From: Ligula intestinalis
Lineage: Eukaryota; Platyhelminthes; Cestoda; Diphyllobothriidea; Diphyllobothriidae
Direction: 5' to 3'
Assembly (NCBI GenBank): GCA_036362985.1
Contig: JAYGXS010000002.1
Span: forward strand, 90,121,265-90,185,264
DNA length: 64,000 nt
The first letter of the stretch is position 1. Each line of letters opens with the position of its first letter. Positions 54,524-64,000 of the stretch are shown piece after piece. The translations under genes and the position numbers were made by a program. The notes beneath the pieces are model-generated. The model ran no database searches, had not been told where the DNA came from, and was given only the letters and a program-made list of their open reading frames with translations.

Positions 54524-57500
54524 GCAAGTTTATGAATTACGCAAACACATTATTTTACAGAACCAGCAAATCCTGAACCTGCAAATGATGGAGACAAACT
54601 TCCCCCGAGTGATAAAACTGAAAAGAAAAAGAAGAGAAGGAAACGGTTTGCTACTCTGACTAGGAATTTATTTTTAGAATGCTGGATGCCAATTTGACCA
54701 ACTGCAGATATGAAGCAGGTTTGTTTTCTGTAGACCTTGAGATACTGATGGATGAATTAAGTTGTTTAATAACAGAGAATTTGTTTCTGAGCCTTTGTTG
54801 ATTAAAAAATAAAGTTTGTACGCCTCATCTCTTTCAATGGGGTTCAGTTTATTCAAATATAAATTCTGAACACCCAATTAGAAGAGACTGAATGTGCTCG
54901 ATACCTTGGTCTCAATTTCGCTACCACTACCGTCAAGTTTATAGCTGGAAGAAGGAAAAATGTCACTTAAAATGTATCATAGTAACCAAACTATATACAA
55001 TCTACGTTTAAAGCTGAAATATCTAGCCACAGCCAATTCATTAGCTAAGCGAGAGAGAGAGACGAAGAGATGATTTTCCGTTCTGCTCAATGGTATAGAA
55101 GGTATACTTCAAGTGTGAAGTCAATCCAAGTAAAGCTCTTTTCTGGAAAATACTTTTATTCGCCTGACGTTTCGAGTTCCATCGTGGATTCGGTATCAGA
55201 GACATAGTCAGAGAACAATAGCAGATAGGGGTAGCGTATGCGCAGGAGTTAGCAGTATTCATAGGATACAGTAATTACTGCAAACATTCAACCCCAAATA
55301 ACGGTAATTTTCTTCTTGCGTGTTGATAGTTTGTTGAGCAGCATGTGAGCTCTGACTTGCCGAACTTTCATCACGCGTGGTGGGCTCAGACGTGCGGATT
55401 GCTCGGTCAGCTGGCCCTCCGGTGTTGGCGGAGGCTGACGCGGAAGCCTGTCCGTTCTCAAAGGGGCTACTTGCTTTGGCCAAACTGAGTCTCAACACCG
55501 AATATGAATTGGGCAAGTGGTTGCACTTGTTTACGGATAAGTGGCCCGTGAGCCATGACTAAATTAATTTTTGGCTTACCCGATTATCATCTCTTGTGAG
55601 AATTTCGGTCTCATTACATTTGAATGTATGGCCGGGTCTCATCCTACGCCAACACCGAAGGGCCAGATGGCCGAGCAATCATCGCGCCCAAGTCCACCAC
55701 GCGTGATGAAAGTTCAGCAGGTCAGAGCTCGCATGCTGTTCTACAGACTATCAACACGCAGTAATGACTGTATCCTATAAATACTGCAAACTCCTGTGCA
55801 TACGCTACCCATATCTGCTACTGCTATCTGACTATGTCTCTGATGATGAATTCGCGACGGAGCTCGAAAGTCAGTCAAATACTGGTATTTTTCTAACGAT
55901 CGAGTCGTCTAATTCTCACTTATTTCTTGGGACTGGAATGTTTGCTCGCATTGGCAATAACCCTGATAAACATGAGGTATTGTTTTCTACATCATTATCC
56001 ACGGGTCTACGAGGCCTTTAATTAAAGCGACACACATTCATCCACAAAATTATATCCTTGGAGTTGATAAAGTAAACTGTCTTTAACTGTCATTCATTGA
56101 AAGAAGGTATTTATCTAAGTAAATTCGCAAGATACCATGCAACAAAGGGGTTTAAAATTTTATAATCGCGCATGTTTCGTTTTATAGTCTGCAATATCTT
56201 CAAATTTATAAACATCCTTATCAGCTAACTAATGGCCTCAGCCAACTAAGATTATTTGTGAAGAGGGCAGGAGCATAACATAGAGAACTAACCCTGCCCT
56301 CTGCCCATTGTTTGTTTAAGAATTGTCCAGTAGTGTTAGTGGAGCTCTGCGTAATCTTCTAGTGCTAGAGAGCAAGATACAGAGTTTTAAGACAATGGCC
56401 CTTGTTCCTGGAAATCATGCATACTTCAAACGTAAAGTGGATGTGACAGACGTCCGCCGTTGAAAGAGAATCTATTTAGCTAAAAATAATGAACCACTCA
56501 TCTGTGCAAGGCCTCAGATGTGCATAAGACGAAATTTAGTGTAAAATATTGAGGTGATTACGTTGAAACTGAAACTTAAGCCGTGTACATCTAAAAAAAC
56601 CATTTGGACTATTCTTCGCAGTCCGTCGAGTGTCTCGCCGTTTTGGATTTCGCGAGGTTGGTGACGATGACGACTGTAATCTCTACTGGACTGACTTTTC
56701 GGTTTCAATTGAAAGAGTTGTTTCTATGAAAAAATGGCAGGTATGTGATTTCTGATGCATTATTTTGAAAGAACAATAAAGTTTTTCTTGTTTGTATTAT
56801 TTATATAATTATCCTTGCATGATAACATAGGACAGATCATATTGCTAAGTATTTTATACACTAGACTAACGCACCTTATAACACACTTACGTTTGTAAAT
56901 GTGTTAGGAAAAATTAGCTCTTTTTTACTTGATACTCTAGAGTGAATTTGTTTGCATGACTGTTGTCCTTAAAAGGTCTCAAATACAACTAGAAAATGTT
57001 TAAAGTTTCTGCAAAGTGCGTTTCTCATTAATTTAGAAAGTGAATCATTTTCCTGGTATGTCAGAGATCTGCCGAAAAGACTGCTTGGCACGAAACCTTA
57101 ATAGAATGTTCAAGCTCTTCCCAAAGGACTACAATATATTTCCTAAAACCTGGACGCTTCCAGCGGAGTAAGTCAGTAAAATATTCCTCCTATATATAAA
57201 TTTAGATCACTTTATTAAAAATTCCATAAACCTTTAAACGAGAATAAGTTAAGGACGGTACAAATGTCAAATAAAAAACTGTTTCTTTTTTGGGTCCAAC
57301 AAGGTGCCACAGGCAACTTTGTGATTAAAACCCAAGTCTTCATGATAAAAAGTTAGTTTTAGCGACGCCTTTCATACGATCACAAAACCACGTTCGTAAC
57401 CATGGCGGTACGCATAGTAGCCACTGCTTTACCTATTGGGCTGCTCAAACGGAGAGCTACTACAAGACACTGATTAGTAAACGCCCTTTTTCCTTTTTTA

Positions 57501-60500
57501 GAATTTCTAATCGGTATGCTGGTGGCGTTTTATTGGGCAAGTCACCAATGCATAAACTGTTCTTAATTTCACCCAATCAATATCTTCGCAAATGGGATAA
57601 AGGTAGTATTTATATTGGAGAAAACGCGGAGATTTAAAGATCACAAAGAAAATAAGTTTATTTTTTAAGAATGAATTCCCATATAGGTGTCATTATTTAC
57701 ACAAACATGTAGCTTGTAGTGCTTATTGTCGTGGGTCAACTAAATAAACCCGTTTTACCTATTGCTAGTTCCGACGACGGCCCTAATTAATTGTCCTATT
57801 TTTATTCCCTAAATTACTTATAAAGAGTTCGTGCCAGACTGCATAAAAAGGATGTTGACAATATTTTCTCTTAGCACTAGGTTTTCTTCTAATTTACTCA
57901 TAAAAGCTACATGCATATCACTAATCCCAACTTCTCATCTCTGAAAACGTTTTAGTTGGGGTGATTTGCAACAATATGCTCGTCTCAGGAAAAATAAGAC
58001 TTACATCCTGAAGCCTGACAGCGGTTGCCAGGGACGAGGTATCTGGATCACTAAAACTCCAAAGGAGATAAAACCCACAGAGAATCTCATCTGTCAGGTT
58101 TATTTAAGCAAGGTAAGAGGCATTTCAGAGGTTTACCAAATCAAACAACTAACATATCAGTGCGTCAAATATCCTATTTTTTAGGCTTCAGTAAAGTATT
58201 ATTTGACAAAGCTTACGTTGCAAGAAATAAAGTAAAAGCTAAAAAACTGCCCTCGAGGGGGTGTTTGGATAAGGACCGCCAACAAAACAATTGTTTGACG
58301 TTATGATATACAATTAAAAAGGATGCCCGGAAAATCGCGAAGATAATAAGAAAGGCATATTAAAGTCCAACGTAACTCTTTTCCAGCATGATGCAGACCT
58401 TAGATCACTGATTAAAATAATTTGCCGTGTCTTTTTTAACCTTAATTTTTTATTGTTATCAAAGTTTTTCTTACTACATAGTGTTATATAAAATACTGGT
58501 TTTGTAATCAGTCATCATAATAAATGATTTACAGCGAAAAAACAAAATGTGTACCACTCCTTTTCATCTTCAAACTTGAGACAGCATATGAACATTTTAA
58601 GCTAAATTGAACGTTCCCCGATGGAATAACTTTTTATTTTCGTAAACATTTTTACGATAGAGAAGCATAGCTTTAATTAATTCGAGGCGTAGCTGTTCGC
58701 AATTGCTTACAATTTGGGATGTTTCGGGATGTTTCCGAAATAGTATGTTTGAAAATGGAATTTTAAGGTGTGTCTGGAAGAAAGTTTATCTGTATTAAAA
58801 GATATTGACAAACAGATGAGTATACATTTGCCAAACATTAATTTTTATCCTAGCTTGAAACAGTAGCACGACTTAGTCTTTCAGAAATTTACAGGTGTTG
58901 TTGTTATTCGGTATTAGAATGGGCAAGCAATAACTAGTCCTAGTGAATCCTTAAATACGAAACGTTACCACCGGTGGCTGCTGGCGAGACTTAAGAGCGA
59001 GTTCCAAGGCACCACAAGACGAGTGAGTCCTGGTACCAATCGGTGAGCGTCCACCTACCATAGTGTGTATTCCCGATCAAAACCTGCAAGCATCGAGCCA
59101 GTTGCGCAGTGGTTAGAGTGGTGGACTTCTTACTTACAAGGTCGAGGGGGGCAACAATCAGTATACTGGGAGAAAAAAGAGGCGAAAATGGGCGACATCC
59201 AGCGTTTGTTGCTATCTGAGGAGTTTCCTACGTTATTTAACGTTGCGTTAAAGAACTTCTTGTTTATGCATATTGCACTATATCACGCCTTTTCAAACGT
59301 TTTTTATTGTTATAATAGTTTTTATTATTACATTATCGTACATAAAATAATGGTTTTCTAATCAGTCAACATACTGAATGATTTACAGCGAAAAACAAAA
59401 TTTGTGGTATTTCTTTTCATCTTCAAACTTAAGATGTATTAGGAACGTTTTAAGCTAAATTGAACGTTCCCCGATGGAATCACTTTTTATTTTCACAAAC
59501 ATTTTTACGATAGAGAAGCATAGCTTAAATTAATTCGAGGCGTAGCTGTTCGCAATTGCTTACAATTTGGGATGTTTCTGCGCTAAATATAGTTTGAAAA
59601 AGGAATTTTAAGATGTGTCTAAAAGAAAATTTATCTTTTTTAAAAGATATTGACAAACAGATGAGTTTATTAATTGATCATCAGACAATACAGTAATATA
59701 AGGGAGGGAAGAGTTTACGATGAGTTTATTTTTGCCAAACATTAATTTTTATCCCAGCTTGGAACAGTAGCACGACTTAGTCTTTCAGAAATTTACAGGT
59801 GTTGTTGTTGTTCGGTATTAGAATGCGCAAGCAATAAATAGCCCTATTGAATCCTTAAATACGAAACTTCACAAGCAGTGGCTGCTGGTGGGACTTGAGA
59901 GCGAGTGCCAAGGTACAACAGGACGAGTGAGTCCTGGTTCCAATCGGTGAACGTCCACCTACCATATTGTATTTTCCCGATCAAAACCTGCAAGGCATCG
60001 AGCTCGTTGCGCAGTAGTTCGAGCATCGGACTTCTAGCTTACAAGGTCGCGGGTTCGAGACTTAGGGATCGCTAACCCTGGGGTTGGGTATGGCTAGCTG
60101 ATGACGATTAGTACGCCAGAAATGACCCTTCAAGTCTCATTTGTCTTTATCGGTTATGCATTTTTGCCTATAATATTGAAGTCATTGAGCGGCTACTGGC
60201 TGGACGCAAGAACGTATTGGAAGACTTAGCGGAACAAGTCAGTTTCGTACTAATTACTGAGCTCTTATCCATATTAGTTTATTTTTATATGTATATAGAA
60301 TCCCGGCGCAATGGATTAGAACGTTTACTTCTAAACAAGAGGTCGCGCGTTCAAGGCTCATATGCCACAACGCCTGGGTTTGGGTATTGTTAGCAGCTAG
60401 TGGCTAAAAAGCCAGAAATGGCCATTCATGTCTCCTCTATCTTTGCTGGTAATGTCAGTCTGCCTACACGTATGGCCTATTGGCAATTATCTATCAATGA

Positions 60501-62459
60501 CAGCCTCACCCCAAGCTTGAAACACACGCAAGTCCAAGGAAGCGCATGTCCCATAAGGTTGCTGACAAACGTTCCCTCGCCAAGCATGCGTACTCTTGTT
60601 TTTTGAACAGCACACTTATTGTCGCAAATCTAAAGCTCTTAGTTTTCTTCTAATTATTTTCAGCCCTTTCTGATTGACGGTTTCAAATTTGACCTTCGTC
60701 TTTACGTTCTTGTGACTTCTATTGCACCTCTGCGGATTTTCGTCTTCAAAGACGGTCTGGCTCGGTTTACAACAATGCCCTACCGAGACCCCACGGTGGG
60801 CAATGTGAGTAATGTCTACATGCATTTAACCAATTACGCTGTTCAAAAACACAGCGAAAAGTTCGTACGGGACAGTGAGGAGGCAGGCACGAAAAGACGG
60901 ATTACAACTGTCAATTGTTGGCTCATTGAGCATGGATACGACATCGACAAGGTAAGAAAAAATTATATCTAGTGCAAATCGCTAGTTGCATGGCAACTGT
61001 CTATATCAATTGTCTAAAAATACTGAAATTTTGATGTTTCAAATCATAACTTGGTGTGAGCCAGTCAGCAGCCATTGAGATCCATAGCGTAGCCAGAAAG
61101 AGAGACAACATCAAAACCCAACACTGCTTATTTTAACACCTTTCAGCATAGAAACTTTGACCATCAAGGTAATTTTAATAGCAGGCTTCAAAGTGCTTAA
61201 CAATGTGCCACAGAGCTCAGTTCCTAACGTCAGGAATTCTCCTCTCATCCTATCGGTCTCGGTCTCAGGGCGATCCTCACAGAGGTAGGTGAGAAGGTGA
61301 TCGCTATCGGGACAGTTACACTACGCATTTTCAACCAAGAAACGTCTATATATGACCTCGGAATCAATGATTCAACAAGACAGCTGCCCTCATTTCAAGA
61401 CTGCAGTGGAGGACTGAAGGCCACATAAACAGTATCCCATTTAATTCGCGAACTGAAATGTAAAACTGATAGCGTTACGGTCAAGGGGTTGTGATGCGGG
61501 TAGTATATAAATCAACATGCAGGCACCTTTACTGATTTGCGAATTTACATAAGACCACTCGTATTACGTAAGTAGAGACTCTCCTGCTCCGATTTCCTAG
61601 TACAGAGGTCATATGAGCAACTCTGACCATCCTCCCTAATTTAAATCGAATTTCGGTTAGAATGTCGCGAGATCAGTCGCTGACTGTAAAGACGACTTAA
61701 CTGGGACGATCCGGAGCTCAGGTAACAAAAATTTAGTTTGCCGATCAAATACTTTTCTTTTCAGGTGGTCATTACGGAATTTGTAATAAATTCGGCGAAG
61801 AAAGGGGTTTCTGACGTCCGCTCTGTTGTTGTACTGACGGGGCCGTTTCGGTGATCCTACAATCAAGAACAAACAAGCTTCTCGAAAATTAGTTATTATT
61901 AGCAGAAAATGAAAGGACTAGTAGAACAAGGAACTGAGGTATTGGCAAATAAATAATAAAAGGAGCTTGGTTCACGAACCGCATCATATCATTTCATTAA
62001 AAACATGGCATGAGGCAACCCAACATTGAAGTTAGTAGTAAAAATGAGGCCCCTCTAATAAAACAAACTTATTGAAGTTATATTACAATGCACTGGGGTT
62101 CACCTTTACACGTTTTTACAACCCCACTGTTATGAGGGATGAAAGGCTTAGCGAATATATTATTCGAGCTTTGTGAATCCATGTTTAGAACTGTGCTCTT
62201 ACATATTAATGTAGTTATACCGAACGCAGGATGAATACTTTTACTTGACACGGTTTTCATCCTTAAACAGAAATTATTTTAATTTTAGATATGGGAAGAT
62301 ATTGATGATGTGATCATCAAGGTCTTAATGTCCGGTCTTTCCGTGCTCAGGCACAACTACAAAACCTGCTTTCCTCAACACGTGGAAACGTCTGCTTGTT
62401 TTGAAATTCTTGGTTTCGACATAATGTTGGACCGAAAACTGCGTCCGTATGTGATCGAA
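54277..62459 (+). CDS. TTLL6: Tubulin glutamylase of the TTLL6/13 group, 3' end outside window
   Basis: TTLL enzymes add glutamate chains to tubulin tails on axonemes and other stable microtubules, using ATP and an ATP-grasp fold. Eight exons join in phase: 54277-54523, 54561-54645, 54678-54718, 56622-56740, 57037-57167, 57956-58112, 60664-60951, 62289-62459 (413 codons). After an acidic N-terminus and a KKKKRRKR stretch come the TTL-domain blocks LTNCRYE, FGFREVGDDDDCNLYWTD, NHFPGMSEICRKDCLARNLN, YILKPDSGCQGRGIWI (nucleotide binding), FLIDGFKFDLRLYVLVTS, MHLTNYAVQKHSE and FEILGFDIMLDRKLRPYVIE. The last Glu is a metal ligand; the following N-H-S-P-S-F type block must be on the next exon, which I did not find before 64000. 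TTLL6 versus TTLL13 is not decidable here. Confidence 0.92.
54561..54645 (+). CDS. TTLL6: TTLL exon 2
   Basis: Encodes EPANPEPANDGDKLPP and SDKTEKKKKRRKR, the basic stretch that precedes the TTL domain in TTLL6-type proteins. It is followed by a 32-base intron. Confidence 0.8.
54678..54718 (+). CDS. TTLL6: TTLL exon 3
   Basis: A 41-base exon encoding MLDANLTNCRYEA, the first conserved block of the TTL domain (NLTNCKYE). Acceptor tttatttttag, donor GTTTGT, ending in phase 1. Confidence 0.85.
55105..55645 (-). mobile_element. Penelope-like element, family 1, 3' part (head-to-head pair, left)
   Basis: The minus strand reads the hydrophilic tail (SYSVLRLSLAKASSPFENGQ, ADRAIRTSEPTTRDESSASQ) and a 3' end with a hammerhead-like core. 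The upper boundary near 55645 meets a second copy pointing the other way. It lies in TTLL intron 3. Confidence 0.75.
55170..55199 (-). ncRNA. Hammerhead-ribozyme-like core, one mismatch
   Basis: The minus strand reads CTGATAC for CTGATGA (55199-55193), a hairpin region, then GAAA (55173-55170) followed by cgtcaggcgaataaaag. Confidence 0.45.
55630..55970 (+). mobile_element. Penelope-like element, family 1, 3' part (head-to-head pair, right)
   Basis: The plus strand repeats the tail blocks of the left member in inverted orientation (ccaacaccg.agggccag, ccaccacgcgtgatgaaagt, gtcagagctc.catgctg, actatcaacacgca), then tataaatactgcaaactcct, a hammerhead-like core, and gcgatcgagtcgtct-type end sequence. 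Confidence 0.75.
55840..55869 (+). ncRNA. Hammerhead-ribozyme-like core
   Basis: Exact CTGATGA at 55840-55846, a six-position hairpin GAATTC/GAGCTC with one mismatch and one G-U pair around the loop GCGACG (55854-55859), then GAAA at 55866-55869. Confidence 0.55.
56622..56740 (+). CDS. TTLL6: TTLL exon 4
   Basis: Encodes VRRVSRRFGFREVGDDDD, CNLYWTDFSVSIERVVSMKK and WQ, the W..YWTD block of TTLL enzymes. Confidence 0.92.
57037..57167 (+). CDS. TTLL6: TTLL exon 5
   Basis: Encodes KVNHFPGMSEICRKDCLARN then LNRMFKLFPKDYNIFPKTW and LPAD, the NHFPG...RKD.L..N block. Confidence 0.93.
57956..58112 (+). CDS. TTLL6: TTLL exon 6 (nucleotide-binding part)
   Basis: Encodes NKTYILKPDSGCQGRGIWIT and ends LICQVYLSK. 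Lys227 of YILKPD is the expected ATP-phosphate-binding lysine of the ATP-grasp fold. Confidence 0.93.
58430..60070 (+). repeat. Tandem duplication of about 730 bases in TTLL intron 6
   Basis: Unit one (about 58430-59160) and unit two (about 59290-60070) share long ordered blocks: tgatttacagcgaaaaa, gaacgttccccgatggaat, cgaggcgtagctgttcgcaa, gatattgacaaacagatgag, cacgacttagtctttcag, gacgagtgagtcctggt and the SINE head. Spacing is about 850 bases at the left and 900 at the right, because unit two has an extra block near 59670-59720. Both units end in the tRNA-like SINE head. Confidence 0.8.
59085..59165 (+). repeat. SINE head fragment
   Basis: cagttgcgcagtggttagag matches a tRNA A-box region, followed by tggacttcttacttacaagg and a broken B-box (gtcgagggg). 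The body is missing. Confidence 0.55.
60000..60165 (+). repeat. tRNA-derived SINE, plus orientation
   Basis: tRNA-like head (gttgcgcagtagttcgagc), B-box gcgggttcgagact, then ctggggttgggtatggctag, ctgatgacga and tail gccagaaatgacccttcaag. This is the best head-plus-body copy in the window. Confidence 0.75.
60300..60475 (+). repeat. tRNA-derived SINE, plus orientation
   Basis: Head gcgcaatggattagaacg, B-box-like gtcgcgcgttcaaggctc, body cctgggtttgggtattgtta and tail gccagaaatggccattcatg. Confidence 0.7.
60664..60951 (+). CDS. TTLL6: TTLL exon 7 (central ATP-grasp)
   Basis: Encodes PFLIDGFKFDLRLYVLVTS, PLRIFVFKDGLARF and MHLTNYAVQKHSEKFVRD, then TTVNCWLIEHGYDIDK. The conserved KFDLR, HLTNY and KH elements are all present. 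Confidence 0.94.
62289..62459 (+). CDS. TTLL6: TTLL exon 8 (metal-binding part)
   Basis: Encodes IWEDIDDVIIKVLMSGLSVL, RHNYKTCFPQ, SACFEILGFDIMLDRKLRP and YVIE. Asp of GFDIMLD and the final Glu413 are expected metal ligands. Donor GTAAGA in phase 0; the next exon was not found in the window. Confidence 0.93.
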
Positions 62460-64000
62460 GTAAGAAACCTACTTCTTAACTTGCGTGCATACATACAGAG
62501 GTTTAAGGGGCAGTACATATTTGCAATCTATGTCAGTTGCAGCCGTTAAGAGTGTAGAGAAGAAATGCAGTCCTACAAAAATGATTTTAATTCCTATTTT
62601 TTAAAATCACGAACATTTCCAGTTAACATAATCCTATACTTGGCCTGAAACGAGCGAAGTGTACCCATCTTGAGCGTTAAGTTCGGTAGCGTGCGTAAAG
62701 CGTCATCGTCCATCGGCGATGCTTCTACATTTTACATCTGTTGGCGTCGCAAAGTGTTGAATATAAAGAACTCGCTTTTATTAAGGGCATATATTTTATT
62801 TATGCACCGTCGAGGTTGCCTCTTTATTGATGTGGTATCGGAAAGGGGGACAAGCTACCGAGATTCGTTCCCTAACTTCGTGGGTTTAGAGTTCTCTTAA
62901 CGGTTTTTTAATGTAAACTTGGGAGGGTTTCACACCACACCTCAAGCGGCGTACAATATTTCCACTTCTTTAGTGGCCTCAGTATCTGCATTTAAATAGC
63001 TGAGAAGCACGCCATACTGCTAAAATTCGTGTATTTGATAACTAACATGCTTTACTCATAGTCTTAATCTTGAACTTACGTGTTAATTTTTTTAGAACTA
63101 AAGTGATTCAAATATAACTAGAATAACGCGGAAATAATTCATGCATTTACATCTAGCTCATGATACCTATTAAAGAAGTTGCGTTATGGAAGCCGATACT
63201 AAAATTAAATTGAAGGAAAACGTTGTCGTCTCGATGACTAATAAGCGCTAGTAAAAGAATCGATCTTCTTCCAAGACCGAGCAAATACCTATGTCAGAAA
63301 TCGATATTTGACTTGGCAAGCAATTTTCAGCGGTCAAGTGCTAGTGCAGCTCGCCATAAAAAAGGATAACTTCCAAAATATTTTCGCTAGTTGCTGCCGC
63401 TCTCAATCCGATTACCTCATTAAAATAATATTTGCGAACTTTTGGGGGCAGGAACCGCGTAAAAATCTGGAAATGACTGACGATATTTCAAACGTTGTAT
63501 GTGAATAACGCTTTCCTTTGTAAACGTTCATAGGGTTACTAAGGATTCTGCAGCTTCATTCAAGGCAATGTGGTCTTAACTTCTAATATTTAAGGATTAC
63601 TTGAGGGCGATCTGCGTAAATAAAAAAAACAATCATTCAAGGCAATGTGGTACCTACTTCTAATATTCAAGGATTACTTGAGAGCGATCTGCGTAAATAA
63701 ACAAAACAATCTTACTTTGCAATAAAAAGCAGTGAAAGGATTAGTTGGGAATCCAGTGCATCAAACAGGAAAGCAACCCTACACATTTCGAAGCACAAAA
63801 CCTGTGGGCTATTTCTGTTTAGTTGTCGTGGAGGGTTGTGGTCATAAGTTGAAATTGAAGCATATTAAAATTGATAGGTAGACAGAATTTTATTTCATTA
63901 GATTTGTAGAACTAACTGGGACAGGTCGCATGCTGAACTGCTATTGTGAGCTTTTTTATGTAATTTAACTCAAAGGGAACGTTAACTACACCTGAAAACG
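62460..64000 (+). other. TTLL intron 8, incomplete
   Basis: No exon with the expected N-H-S-P-S-F type continuation was found, so the gene continues past the right edge. Confidence 0.4.
63557..63711 (+). repeat. Tandem duplication, two units of 77 bases
   Basis: cattcaaggcaatgtggt starts at 63557 and again at 63634. The units share cttctaatatt.aaggattac, ttgag.gcgatctgcgtaaa and an A-rich end with only a few differences. Confidence 0.85.

Noticed and set aside
60000..60075. tRNA gene
   Set aside because: A and B boxes are present, but the cloverleaf is not convincing and a SINE body and tail follow directly, so it is a SINE head.
1..64000. CRISPR array, bacterial operons, riboswitches or phage genes
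   Set aside because: None seen; spliced animal-type genes and eukaryotic retroelements dominate the window.

Overview
The window looks like nuclear DNA of a parasitic flatworm. A diphyllobothriid-type tapeworm is my best guess and a trematode is possible. The reasons are three animal genes whose 5' introns are only 31-37 bases long while later introns run to kilobases, many decayed Penelope-like retroelements (PLEs) with GIY-YIG endonucleases, a CR1-like LINE, and a tRNA-derived SINE. The species is inferred; the gene content is read from the sequence.

Layout. (1) 1-6700: a nest of LINE relics. An old plus-strand reverse transcriptase is split by a roughly 4.3 kb minus-strand CR1-like element that has ORF1, endonuclease and reverse transcriptase. 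(2) 6700-14336: intergenic, with a CCAAT-bearing GC-rich stretch, a PLE tail and a 316-bp element with 24-bp terminal inverted repeats. (3) 14337-37827, plus strand: a FAN1 (FANCD2/FANCI-associated nuclease) orthologue in 13 coding exons with all four catalytic residues present. Its introns hold a pogo/Tigger-like MITE, SINEs, two PLEs, a LINE RNase H fragment and a 10-N assembly gap. (4) 38017-42596, minus strand, convergent with FAN1: translation initiation factor eIF3 subunit J in six exons. (5) 42600-54276: intergenic, with a twin-primed (5'-inverted) PLE, another PLE tail and a large fold-back repeat just upstream of the next gene. (6) 54277 to beyond the right edge, plus strand: a TTLL6/13-type tubulin glutamylase, eight exons visible, ending inside the ATP-grasp core.

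The three genes are ordinary housekeeping or ciliary/DNA-repair functions with no evident pathway link. I built the exon models by hand: every chosen junction keeps the codon phase and nearly all have GT-AG ends (one GC-AG). The resulting proteins are 784 aa (FAN1), 222 aa (eIF3J) and a 413-codon N-terminal part (TTLL).

The most interesting signals outside the genes are hammerhead-ribozyme-like cores (CTGATGA, hairpin, GAAA) at the 3' ends of almost every PLE, the twin-primed PLE, a head-to-head PLE pair, the micro-intron pattern shared by all three genes, and a fold-back element beside the TTLL start.
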